This document shows positions 10,409 through 23,088 of a DNA stretch of 64,000 nucleotides, piece by piece (positions within the stretch are counted from its first letter, which is position 1; each line of letters starts with the position of its first letter). The notes beneath the pieces were generated by a model. It did no database searches. It saw nothing but the letters and a program-made list of their open reading frames with translations, and was not told the DNA's origin. Source of the stretch: Liopterus haemorrhoidalis. Taxonomy: Eukaryota > Arthropoda > Insecta > Coleoptera > Dytiscidae. The DNA lies in contig OZ020625.1 of NCBI GenBank assembly GCA_963971575.1, forward strand, positions 12,873,646 through 12,937,645, in the 5' to 3' direction. A program made the position numbers and the translations under genes.

Positions 10409-11314
10409 TCTTATTTCCAACAACATTTATAATACGTTTTTTACTGTAAAGTTATTAATAAGGGAGTTAACTAAATTTTAACCACAAAATGGTTTTCCCG
10501 CCATAACTCTTTAAATATTTATCCAATCAAAAAATTGTGTTTGGATAAAAGATTTGTCGTCTCATTTCCAACAACATTTACAATACATTTTTGACTGTAA
10601 AGTTAATAATAAGGGAGTTAACTAAATTTTAACCACAAAATGGTTTTCCCGCCATAACTCTTTAAATATTTATCCAATCAAAAAATTGTGTTTGGATAAA
10701 AGATTTGTCGTCTCATTTCCAACAACATTTACTATACATTTTTGACTGTAAAGTTAATAATAAGGGAGTTAACTAAATTTTAACCACAAAATGGTTTTCC
10801 CGCCATAACTCTTTAAATATTTATCCAATCAAAAAATTGTGTTGGGATAAAAGATTTGTCGTCTCATTTCCAACAACATTTACAATACATTTTTGACTGT
10901 AAAGTTAATAATAAGGGAGTTAACTAAATTTTAACCACAAAATGGTTTTCCCGCCATAACTCTTTAAATATTTATCCAATCAAAGAATTGTTTTTGGATA
11001 AAATATTTGTCTTCTTATTTCCAACAACATTTATTATACGTTTTTTACTGTAAAATTATTAATAAGGGAGTTAACTAAATTTTAACCACAAAATGGTTTT
11101 CCCGCCATAACTCTTTAAATATTTATCCAATCAAAAAATTGTGTGTGGATAAAAGATTTGTCGTCTCATTTCCAACAACATTTACTATACATTTTTGACT
11201 GTAAAGTTAATAATAAGGGAGTTAACTAAATTTTAACCTCAAAATAGTTTTCCCGCCATAACTCTTTGAATATTTATCCAATCAAAAAATTGTTTTTGGA
11301 TAAAAGATTTGTCT

Positions 11315-11462
11315 TCTTATTTCCAACATTTATTATACGTTTTTTACTGTAAAGTTATTAATAAGGGAGTTAACTAAATTTTAACCACAAAATGGTTTTC
11401 CCGCCATAACTCTTTAAATATTTATCCAATCAAAAAATTGTGTTTGGATAAAAGATTTGTCG
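11315..11462 (+). repeat. 148-bp monomer (3-bp deletion)
   Basis: This has the same AAC loss, 1657 bp after the copy at 9658. Confidence 0.95.
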
Positions 11463-11915
11463 TCTCATTTCCAACAACATTTACTATACATTTTTGACTG
11501 TAAAGTTAATAATAAGGGAGTTAACTAAATTTTAACCACAAAATGGTTTTCCCGCCATAACTCTTTAAATATTTATCCAATCAAAAAATTGTGTTTGGAT
11601 AAAAGATTTGTCTTCTTATTTCCAACAACATTTATAATACGTTTTTTACTGTAAAGTTAATAATAAGGGAGTTAACTAAATTTTAACCACAAAATGGTTT
11701 TCCCGCCATAACTCTTTAAATATTTATCCAATCAAAGAATTGTTTTTGGATAAAAGATTTGTCTTCTTATTTCCAACAACATTTATTATACGTTTTTTAC
11801 TGTAAAATTATTAATAAGGGAGTTAACTAAATTTTAACCACAAAATGGTTTTCCCGCCATAACTCTTTAAATATTTATCCAATCAAAAAATTGTGTTGGG
11901 ATAAAAGATTTGTCG

Positions 11916-12065
11916 TCTCATTTCCAACAACATTTACAATACATTTTTGACTGTAAAGTTAATAATAAGGGAGTTAACTAAATTTTAACCTCAAAATAGT
12001 TTTCCCGCCATAACTCTTGAATATTTATCCAATCAAAAAATTGTTTTTGGATAAAAGATTTGTCT
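11916..12065 (+). repeat. 150-bp monomer (1-bp deletion)
   Basis: This has the same one-T loss, 1657 bp after the copy at 10,259. Confidence 0.93.
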
Positions 12066-12641
12066 TCTTATTTCCAACAACATTTATAATACGTTTTTTA
12101 CTGTAAAGTTATTAATAAGGGAGTTAACTAAATTTTAACCACAAAATGGTTTTCCCGCCATAACTCTTTAAATATTTATCCAATCAAAAAATTGTGTTTG
12201 GATAAAAGATTTGTCGTCTCATTTCCAACAACATTTACAATACATTTTTGACTGTAAAGTTAATAATAAGGGAGTTAACTAAATTTTAACCACAAAATGG
12301 TTTTCCCGCCATAACTCTTTAAATATTTATCCAATCAAAAAATTGTGTTTGGATAAAAGATTTGTCGTCTCATTTCCAACAACATTTACTATACATTTTT
12401 GACTGTAAAGTTAATAATAAGGGAGTTAACTAAATTTTAACCACAAAATGGTTTTCCCGCCATAACTCTTTAAATATTTATCCAATCAAAAAATTGTGTT
12501 GGGATAAAAGATTTGTCGTCTCATTTCCAACAACATTTACAATACATTTTTGACTGTAAAGTTAATAATAAGGGAGTTAACTAAATTTTAACCACAAAAT
12601 GGTTTTCCCGCCATAACTCTTTAAATATTTATCCAATCAAA

Positions 12642-13726
12642 AAATTGTGTTTGGATAAAAGATTTGTCTTCTTATTTCCAACAACATTTATTATACGTTT
12701 TTTACTGTAAAGTTAATAATAAGGGAGTTAACTAAATTTTAACCACAAAATGGTTTTCCCGGTATAACTCTTTAAATATTTATCCAATCAAAAAATTGTT
12801 TTTGGATAAAAGATTTGTCTTCTTATTTCCAACAATATTTATAATACGTTTTTTACTGTAAAATTATTAATAAGGGAGTTAACTAAATTTTAACCACAAA
12901 ATGGTTTTCCCGCCATAACTCTTTAAATATTTATCCAATCAAAAAATTGTGTTTGGATAAAAGATTTGTCTTCTTATTTCCAACAACATTTATAATACCT
13001 TTTTTACTGTAAAGTTAATAATAAGGGAGTTAACTAAATTTTAACCACAAAATGGTTTTCCCGCCATAACTCTTTAAATATTTATCCAATCAAAGAATTG
13101 TTTTTGGATAAAATATTTGTCTTCTTATTTCCAACAACATTTATTATACGTTTTTTACTGTAAAATTTTTAATAAGGGAGTTAACTAAATTTTAACCACA
13201 AAATGGTTTTCCCGCCATAACTCTTTAAATATTTATCCAATCAAAAAATTGTGTGTGGATAAAAGATTTGTCGTCTCATTTCCAACAACATTTACTATAC
13301 ATTTTTGACTGTAAAGTTAATAATAAGGGAGTTAACTAAATTTTAACCTCAAAATAGTTTTCCCGCCATAACTCTTTGAATATTTATCCAATCAAAAAAT
13401 TGTTATTGGATAAAAGATTTGTCTTCTTATTTCCAACAACATTTATTATACGTTTTTTACTGTAAAGTTATTAATAAGGGAGTTAACTAAATTTTAACCA
13501 CAAAATGGTTTTCCCGCCATAACTCTTTGAATATTTATCCAATCAAAAAATTGTGTTTGGATAAAAGATTTGTCTTCTTATTTCCAACAACATTTATAAT
13601 ACGTTTTTTACTGTAAAGTTATTAATAAGGGAGTTAACTAAATTTTAACCACAAATTGGTTTTCCCGCCATAACTCTTTAAATATTTATCCAATCAAAAA
13701 ATTGTGTTTGGATAAAAGATTTGTCG
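12642..13726 (+). repeat. Transition from the left domain to the HOR family
   Basis: Mostly full monomers from 12,670 on: A with CCCGGTATAAC, A with CAATATTT, A-ATAATACC, A with a private AATTTTTAAT (T at 13,168), B-CTATAC with CCTCAAAATAG, A-TTATAC, and A-ATAATAC with CCACAAATTGG. The next monomer is the CACTAC marker at 13,727. The run looks like a HOR unit shortened by internal deletion, with left-domain variants at its start. Confidence 0.75.
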
Positions 13727-16700
13727 TCTCATTTCCAACAACATTTACACTACATTTTTGACTGTAAAGTTAATAATAAGGGAGTTAACTAAATTTTAAC
13801 CACAAAATGGTTTTCCCGGCATAACTCTTTAAATATTTATCCAATCAAAAAATTGTGTTTGGATAAAAGATTTGTCGTCTCATTTCCAACAACATTTACT
13901 ATACATTTTTGACTGTAAAGTTAATAATAAGGGAGTTAACTAAATTTTAACCACAAAATGGTTTTCCCGCCATAACTCTTTAAATATTTATCCAATCAAA
14001 GAATTGTTTGTGGATAAAAGATTTGTCTTCTTATTTCCAACAACATTTATTATACGTTTTTTACTGTAAAATTATTAATAAGGGAGTTAACTAAATTTTA
14101 ACCACAAAATGGTTTTCCCGCCATAACTCTTTAAATATTTATCCAATCAAAAAATTGTGTTGGGATAAAAGATTTGTCGTCTCATTTCCAACAACATTTA
14201 CTGTACATTTTTGACTGTAAAGTTAATAATAAGGGAGTTAACTAAATTTTAACCACAAAATGGTTTTCCCGGTATAACTCTTTAAATATTTATCCAATCA
14301 AAAAATTGTTTTTGGATAAAAGATTTGTCTTCTTATTTCCAACAATATTTATAATACGTTTTTTACTGTAAAATTATTAATAAGGGAGTTAACTAAATTT
14401 TAACCACAAAATGGTTTTCCCGCCATAACTCTTTAAATATTTATCCAATCAAAAAATTGTGTTTGGATAAAAGATTTGTCGTCTCATTTCCAACAACATT
14501 TACTATACATTTTTGACTGTAAAGTTAATAATAATGGAGTTAACTAAATTTTAACCACAAAATGGTTTTCCCGCCATAACTCTTTAAATATTTATCCAAT
14601 CAAAAAATTGTGTTTGGATAAAAGATTTGTCTTCTTATTTCCAACAACATTTATAATACGTTTTTTACTGTAAAGTTAATAATAAGGGAGTTAACTAAAT
14701 TTTAACCACAAAATGGTTTTCCCGCCATAACTCTTTAAATATTTATCCAATCAAAGAATTGTTTTTGGATAAAAGATTTGTCTTCCTATTTCCAACAACA
14801 TTTTTAATACGTTTTTTACTGTAAAGTTATTAATAAGGGAGTTAACTAAATTTTAACCACAAAATGGTTTTCCCGCCATAACTCTTTAAATATTTATCCA
14901 ATCAAAAAATTGTGTTTGGATAAAAGATTTGTCGTCTCATTTCCAACAACATTTACTATACATTTTTGACTGTAAAGTTAATAATAAGGGAGTTAACTAA
15001 ATTTTAACCACAAAATGGTTTTCCCGCCATAACTCTTTAAATATTTATCCAATCAAAGAATTGTTTTTGGATAAAATATTTGTCTTCTTATTTCCAACAA
15101 CATTTATTATACGTTTTTTACTGTAAAATTATTAATAAGGGAGTTAACTAAATTTTAACCACAAAATGGTTTTCCCGCCATAACTCTTTAAATATTTATC
15201 CAATCAAAAAATTGTGTTGGGATAAAAGATTTGTCGTCTCATTTCCAACAACATTTACAATACATTTTTGACTGTAAAGTTAATAATAAGGGAGTTAACT
15301 AAATTTTAACCTCAAAATAGTTTTCCCGCCATAACTCTTTGAATATTTATCCAATCAAAAAATTGTTTTTGGATAAAAGATTTGTCTTCTTATTTCCAAC
15401 AACATTTATAATACGTTTTTTACTGTAAAGTTATTAATAAGGGAGTTAACTAAATTTTAACCACAAATTGGTTTTCCCGCCATAACTCTTTAAATATTTA
15501 TCCAATCAAAAAATTGTGTTTGGATAAAAGATTTGTCGTCTCATTTCCAACAACATTTACGATACATTTTTGACTGTAAAGTTAATAATAAGAAAGTTAA
15601 CTAAATTTTAACCTCAAAATAGTTTTCCCGCCATAACTCTTTGAATATTTATCCAATCAAAAAATTGTTTTGGGATAAAAGATTTGTCTTCTTATTTCCA
15701 ACAACATTTATTATACGTTTTTTACTGTAAAGTTAATAATAAGGGAGTTAACTAAATTTTAACCACAAAATGGTTTTCCCGCCATAACTCTTTAAATATT
15801 TATCCAATCAAAAAATTGTGTTTGGATAAAAGATTTGTCGTCTCATTTCCAACAACATTTACTATACATTTTTGACTGTAAAGTTAATAATAAGGGAGTT
15901 AACTAAATTTTAACCACAAAATGGTTTTCCCGCCATAACTCTTTAAATATTTATCCAATCAAAAAATTGTGTTTGGATAAAAGATTTGTCTTCTTATTTC
16001 CAACAACATTTATTATACGTTTTTTACTGTAAAGTTAATAATAAGGGAGTTAACTAAATTTTAACCACAAAATGGTTTTCCCGCCATAACTCTTTAAATA
16101 TTTATCCAATCAAAAAATTGTGTTTGGATAAAAGATTTGTCGTCTCATTTCCAACAACATTTACTATACATTTTTGACTGTAAAGTTAATAATAAGAAAG
16201 TTAACTAAATTTTAACCTCAAAATAGTTTTCCCGCCATAACTCTTTGAATATTTATCCAATCAAAAAATTGTTTTGGGATAAAAGATTTGTCTTCTTATT
16301 TCCAACAACATTTATTATACGTTTTTTACTGTAAAGTTAATAATAAGGGAGTTAACTAAATTTTAACCTCAAAATAGTTTTGCCGCCATAACTCTTTGAA
16401 TATTTATCCAATCAAAAAATTGTTATTGGATAAAAGATTTGTCTTCTTATTTCCAACAACATTTATCATACGTTTTTTACTGTAAAGTTATTAATAAGGG
16501 AGTTAACTAAATTTTAACCACAAAATGGTTTTCCCGCCATAACTCTTTAAATATTTATCCAATCAAAAAATTGTGTTTGGATAAAAGATTTGTCGTCTCA
16601 TTTCCAACAACATTTACAATACATTTTTGACTGTAAAGTTAATAATAAGGGAGTTAACTAAATTTTAACCACAAAATTGTTTTCCCGCCATAACTCTTTG

Positions 16701-17199
16701 AATATTTATCCAATCAAAAAATTGTTTTGGGATAAAAGATTTGTCTTCTTATTTCCAACAACATTTATTATACGTTTTTTACTGTAAAGTTAATAATAAG
16801 GGAGTTAACTAAATTTTAACCTCAAAATAGTTTTCCCGCCATAACTCTTTGAATATTTATCCAATCAAAAAATTGTTATTGGATAAAAGATTTGTCTTCT
16901 TATTTCCAACAACATTTATCATACGTTTTTTACTGTAAAGTTATTAATAAGGGAGTTAACTAAATTTTAACCACAAAATGGTTTTCCCGCCATAACTCTT
17001 TGAATATTTATCCAATCAAAAAATTGTTATTGGATAAAAGATTTGTCTTCTTATTTCCAACAACATTTATAATACGTTTTTTACTGTAAAGTTATTAATA
17101 AGGGAGTTAACTAAATTTTAACCACAAATTGGTTTTCCCGCCATAACTCTTTAAATATTTATCCAATCAAAAAATTGTGTTTGGATAAAAGATTTGTCG
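13727..17199 (+). repeat. HOR unit, 23 monomers (3473 bp)
   Basis: This unit lies between CACTAC markers at 13,748 and 17,221. The first half is mixed. After B-CACTAC and B-CTATAC it jumps to TTTGTGG and A-TTATAC, then holds a private B-CTGTAC monomer (G at 14,203) with CCCGGTATAAC. Next come the CAATATTT, AATAATGG and CCTATTTCC monomers typical of the left domain. From 15,388 (A-ATAATAC, B-CGATAC) it follows the standard HOR order and matches the beginning of the window. Confidence 0.85.
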
Positions 17200-20068
17200 T
17201 CTCATTTCCAACAACATTTACACTACATTTTTGACTGTAAAGTTAATAATAAGGGAGTTAACTAAATTTTAACCACAAAATGGTTTTCCCGGCATAACTC
17301 TTTAAATATTTATCCAATCAAAAAATTGTGTTTGGATAAAAGATTTGTCGTCTCATTTCCAACAACATTTACTATACATTTTTGACTGTAAAGTTAATAA
17401 TAAGGGAGTTAACTAAATTTTAACCACAAAATGGTTTTCCCGCCATAACTCTTTAAATATTTATCCAATCAAAAAATTGTGTTTGGATAAAAGATTTGTC
17501 TTCTTATTTCCAACAACATTTATAATACCTTTTTTACTGTAAAGTTAATAATAAGGGAGTTAACTAAATTTTAACCACAAAATGGTTTTCCCGCCATAAC
17601 TCTTTAAATATTTATCCAATCAAAGAATTGTTTTTGGATAAAAGATTTGTCTTCTTATTTCCAACAACATTTATTATACGTTTTTTACTGTAAAATTATT
17701 AATAAGGGAGTTAACTAAATTTTAACCACAAAATGGTTTTCCCGCCATAACTCTTTAAATATTTATCCAATCAAAAAATTGTGTTTGGATAAAAGATTTG
17801 TCGTCTCATTTCCAACAACATTTACTATACATTTTTGACTGTAAAGTTAATAATAAGGGAGTTAACTAAATTTTAACCACAAAATGGTTTTCCCGCCATA
17901 ACTCTTTAAATATTTATCCAATCAAAGAATTGTTTTTGGATAAAATATTTGTCTTCTTATTTCCAACAACATTTATTATACGTTTTTTACTGTAAAATTA
18001 TTAATAAGGGAGTTAACTAAATTTTAACCACAAAATGGTTTTCCCGCCATAACTCTTTAAATATTTATCCAATCAAAAAATTGTGTTGGGATAAAAGATT
18101 TGTCGTCTCATTTCCAACAACATTTACAATACATTTTTGACTGTAAAGTTAATAATAAGGGAGTTAACTAAATTTTAACCTCAAAATAGTTTTCCCGCCA
18201 TAACTCTTTGAATATTTATCCAATCAAAAAATTGTTTTTGGATAAAAGATTTGTCTTCTTATTTCCAACAACATTTATAATACGTTTTTTACTGTAAAGT
18301 TATTAATAAGGGAGTTAACTAAATTTTAACCACAAATTGGTTTTCCCGCCATAACTCTTTAAATATTTATCCAATCAAAAAATTGTGTTTGGATAAAAGA
18401 TTTGTCGTCTCATTTCCAACAACATTTACGATACATTTTTGACTGTAAAGTTAATAATAAGAAAGTTAACTAAATTTTAACCTCAAAATAGTTTTCCCGC
18501 CATAACTCTTTGAATATTTATCCAATCAAAAAATTGTTTTGGGATAAAAGATTTGTCTTCTTATTTCCAACAACATTTATTATACGTTTTTTACTGTAAA
18601 GTTAATAATAAGGGAGTTAACTAAATTTTAACCACAAAATGGTTTTCCCGCCATAACTCTTTAAATATTTATCCAATCAAAAAATTGTGTTTGGATAAAA
18701 GATTTGTCGTCTCATTTCCAACAACATTTACTATACATTTTTGACTGTAAAGTTAATAATAAGGGAGTTAACTAAATTTTAACCACAAAATGGTTTTCCC
18801 GCCATAACTCTTTAAATATTTATCCAATCAAAAAATTGTGTTTGGATAAAAGATTTGTCTTCTTATTTCCAACAACATTTATTATACGTTTTTTACTGTA
18901 AAGTTAATAATAAGGGAGTTAACTAAATTTTAACCACAAAATGGTTTTCCCGCCATAACTCTTTAAATATTTATCCAATCAAAAAATTGTGTTTGGATAA
19001 AAGATTTGTCGTCTCATTTCCAACAACATTTACTATACATTTTTGACTGTAAAGTTAATAATAAGAAAGTTAACTAAATTTTAACCTCAAAATAGTTTTC
19101 CCGCCATAACTCTTTGAATATTTATCCAATCAAAAAATTGTTTTGGGATAAAAGATTTGTCTTCTTATTTCCAACAACATTTATTATACGTTTTTTACTG
19201 TAAAGTTAATAATAAGGGAGTTAACTAAATTTTAACCTCAAAATAGTTTTGCCGCCATAACTCTTTGAATATTTATCCAATCAAAAAATTGTTATTGGAT
19301 AAAAGATTTGTCTTCTTATTTCCAACAACATTTATCATACGTTTTTTACTGTAAAGTTATTAATAAGGGAGTTAACTAAATTTTAACCACAAAATGGTTT
19401 TCCCGCCATAACTCTTTAAATATTTATCCAATCAAAAAATTGTGTTTGGATAAAAGATTTGTCGTCTCATTTCCAACAACATTTACAATACATTTTTGAC
19501 TGTAAAGTTAATAATAAGGGAGTTAACTAAATTTTAACCACAAAATTGTTTTCCCGCCATAACTCTTTGAATATTTATCCAATCAAAAAATTGTTTTGGG
19601 ATAAAAGATTTGTCTTCTTATTTCCAACAACATTTATTATACGTTTTTTACTGTAAAGTTAATAATAAGGGAGTTAACTAAATTTTAACCTCAAAATAGT
19701 TTTCCCGCCATAACTCTTTGAATATTTATCCAATCAAAAAATTGTTATTGGATAAAAGATTTGTCTTCTTATTTCCAACAACATTTATCATACGTTTTTT
19801 ACTGTAAAGTTATTAATAAGGGAGTTAACTAAATTTTAACCACAAAATGGTTTTCCCGCCATAACTCTTTGAATATTTATCCAATCAAAAAATTGTTATT
19901 GGATAAAAGATTTGTCTTCTTATTTCCAACAACATTTATAATACGTTTTTTACTGTAAAGTTATTAATAAGGGAGTTAACTAAATTTTAACCACAAATTG
20001 GTTTTCCCGCCATAACTCTTTAAATATTTATCCAATCAAAAAATTGTGTTTGGATAAAAGATTTGTCG
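17200..20068 (+). repeat. HOR unit, 19 monomers (2869 bp)
   Basis: The order is B-CACTAC, B-CTATAC, A-ATAATACC, A-TTATAC, B-CTATAC, A-TTATAC, B-CAATAC, A-ATAATAC, B-CGATAC, A-TTATAC, B-CTATAC, A-TTATAC, B-CTATAC with GAAAG, A with TTTGCCGCC, A-TCATAC, B-CAATAC with CACAAAATTG, A-TTATAC, A-TCATAC, A-ATAATAC. From 17,550 onward the sequence is repeated at +36,080 bp near the right end. Confidence 0.9.
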
Positions 20069-23000
20069 TCTCATTTCCAACAACATTTACACTACATTTT
20101 TGACTGTAAAGTTAATAATAAGGGAGTTAACTAAATTTTAACCACAAAATGGTTTTCCCGGCATAACTCTTTAAATATTTATCCAATCAAAAAATTGTGT
20201 TTGGATAAAAGATTTGTCGTCTCATTTCCAACAACATTTACTATACATTTTTGACTGTAAAGTTAATAATAAGGGAGTTAACTAAATTTTAACCACAAAA
20301 TGGTTTTCCCGCCATAACTCTTTAAATATTTATCCAATCAAAAAATTGTGTTTGGATAAAAGATTTGTCTTCTTATTTCCAACAACATTTATAATACATT
20401 TTTTACTGTAAAGTTAATAATAAGGGAGTTAACTAAATTTTAACCACAAAATGGTTTTCCCGCCATAACTCTTTAAATATTTATCCAATCAAAGAATTGT
20501 TTTTGGATAAAAGATTTGTCTTCTTATTTCCAACAACATTTATTATACGTTTTTTACTGTAAAATTATTAATAAGGGAGTTAACTAAATTTTAACCACAA
20601 AATGGTTTTCCCGCCATAACTCTTTAAATATTTATCCAATCAAAAAATTGTGTTTGGATAAAAGATTTGTCTTCTTATTTCCAACAACATTTATAATACG
20701 TTTTTTACTGTAAAGTTAATAATAAGGGAGTTAACTAAATTTTAACCACAAAATGGTTTTCCCGCCATAACTCTTTAAATATTTATCCAATCAAAGAATT
20801 GTTTGTGGATAAAAGATTTGTCTTCTTATTTCCAACAACATTTATTATACGTTTTTTACTGTAAAATTATTAATAAGGGAGTTAACTAAATTTTAACCAC
20901 AAAATGGTTTTCCCGCCATAACTCTTTAAATATTTATCCAATCAAAAAATTGTGTTGGGATAAAAGATTTGTCGTCTCATTTCCAACAACATTTACAATA
21001 CATTTTTGACTGTAAAGTTAATAATAAGGGAGTTAACTAAATTTTAACCTCAAAATAGTTTTCCCGCCATAACTCTTTGAATATTTATCCAATCAAAAAA
21101 TTGTTTTTGGATAAAAGATTTGTCTTCTTATTTCCAACAACATTTATCATACGTTTTTTACTGTAAAGTTATTAATAAGGGAGTTAACTAAATTTTAACC
21201 ACAAATTGGTTTTCCCGCCATAACTCTTTAAATATTTATCCAATCAAAAAATTGTGTTTGGATAAAAGATTTGTCGTCTCATTTCCAACAACATTTACGA
21301 TACATTTTTGACTGTAAAGTTAATAATAAGAAAGTTAACTAAATTTTAACCTCAAAATAGTTTTCCCGCCATAACTCTTTGAATATTTATCCAATCAAAA
21401 AATTGTTTTGGGATAAAAGATTTGTCTTCTTATTTCCAACAACATTTATTATACGTTTTTTACTGTAAAGTTAATAATAAGGGAGTTAACTAAATTTTAA
21501 CCACAAAATGGTTTTCCCGCCATAACTCTTTAAATATTTATCCAATCAAAAAATTGTGTTGGGATAAAAGATTTGTCGTCTCATTTCCAACAACATTTAC
21601 AATACATTTTTGACTGTAAAGTTAATAATAAGGGAGTTAACTAAATTTTAACCACAAAATGGTTTTCCCGCCATAACTCTTTAAATATTTATCCAATCAA
21701 AAAATTGTGTTTGGATAAAAGATTTGTCGTCTCATTTCCAACAACATTTACTATACATTTTTGACTGTAAAGTTAATAATAAGGGAGTTAACTAAATTTT
21801 AACCACAAAATGGTTTTCCCGCCATAACTCTTTAAATATTTATCCAATCAAAAAATTGTGTTTGGATAAAAGATTTGTCTTCTTATTTCCAACAACATTT
21901 ATTATACGTTTTTTACTGTAAAGTTAATAATAAGGGAGTTAACTAAATTTTAACCACAAAATGGTTTTCCCGCCATAACTCTTTAAATATTTATCCAATC
22001 AAAAAATTGTGTTTGGATAAAAGATTTGTCGTCTCATTTCCAACAACATTTACTATACATTTTTGACTGTAAAGTTAATAATAAGAAAGTTAACTAAATT
22101 TTAACCTCAAAATAGTTTTCCCGCCATAACTCTTTGAATATTTATCCAATCAAAAAATTGTTTTGGGATAAAAGATTTGTCTTCTTATTTCCAACAACAT
22201 TTATTATACGTTTTTTACTGTAAAGTTAATAATAAGGGAGTTAACTAAATTTTAACCTCAAAATAGTTTTGCCGCCATAACTCTTTGAATATTTATCCAA
22301 TCAAAAAATTGTTATTGGATAAAAGATTTGTCTTCTTATTTCCAACAACATTTATCATACGTTTTTTACTGTAAAGTTATTAATAAGGGAGTTAACTAAA
22401 TTTTAACCACAAAATGGTTTTCCCGCCATAACTCTTTAAATATTTATCCAATCAAAAAATTGTGTTTGGATAAAAGATTTGTCGTCTCATTTCCAACAAC
22501 ATTTACAATACATTTTTGACTGTAAAGTTAATAATAAGGGAGTTAACTAAATTTTAACCACAAAATTGTTTTCCCGCCATAACTCTTTGAATATTTATCC
22601 AATCAAAAAATTGTTTTGGGATAAAAGATTTGTCTTCTTATTTCCAACAACATTTATTATACGTTTTTTACTGTAAAGTTAATAATAAGGGAGTTAACTA
22701 AATTTTAACCTCAAAATAGTTTTCCCGCCATAACTCTTTGAATATTTATCCAATCAAAAAATTGTTATTGGATAAAAGATTTGTCTTCTTATTTCCAACA
22801 ACATTTATCATACGTTTTTTACTGTAAAGTTATTAATAAGGGAGTTAACTAAATTTTAACCACAAAATGGTTTTCCCGCCATAACTCTTTGAATATTTAT
22901 CCAATCAAAAAATTGTTATTGGATAAAAGATTTGTCTTCTTATTTCCAACAACATTTATAATACGTTTTTTACTGTAAAGTTATTAATAAGGGAGTTAAC

Positions 23001-23088
23001 TAAATTTTAACCACAAATTGGTTTTCCCGCCATAACTCTTTAAATATTTATCCAATCAAAAAATTGTGTTTGGATAAAAGATTTGTCG
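20069..23088 (+). repeat. HOR unit, 20 monomers (3020 bp), template unit
   Basis: I use this unit as the template. It has 12 A and 8 B monomers in this order: B-CACTAC, B-CTATAC, A-ATAATACA, A-TTATAC, A-ATAATAC, A-TTATAC, B-CAATAC, A-TCATAC, B-CGATAC, A-TTATAC, B-CAATAC, B-CTATAC, A-TTATAC, B-CTATAC with GAAAG, A with TTTGCCGCC, A-TCATAC, B-CAATAC, A-TTATAC, A-TCATAC, A-ATAATAC. The ATAATACATT form (block 20,391) is otherwise seen only at 56,471, exactly 36,080 bp away. Confidence 0.92.

Larger units (their letters stand above)
8346..10732 (+). repeat. Segment repeated from 5481-7867 (copy 2)
   Basis: This copy matches 5481-7867 at +2865 bp. Two private changes are visible: C at 9362 (TATCTCC, where 6497 has T) and A at 9953 (TTATCTTC, where 7088 has G). 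Neither is in the later 1657-bp-offset copy, so both changes look younger than the duplication, or the third copy came from another template. Confidence 0.84.
9228..10884 (+). repeat. 11-monomer tandem duplication, copy 1 (1657 bp)
   Basis: 9228-10,984 matches 10,885-12,641 at an offset of 1657 bp, which is eleven monomers less 4 bp. Flanking mismatches are 9227/10,884 (T/A) and 10,985/12,642 (G/A). The unit includes one 148-bp and one 150-bp monomer. It is a second-order duplication inside the 2865-bp-offset copy. Confidence 0.85.
10885..12641 (+). repeat. 11-monomer tandem duplication, copy 2
   Basis: This is the second copy of the 1657-bp unit, with the short monomers at 11,315 (148 bp) and 11,916 (150 bp). 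It carries the common bases where copy 1 has private changes (11,019 T and 11,610 G). Confidence 0.85.
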
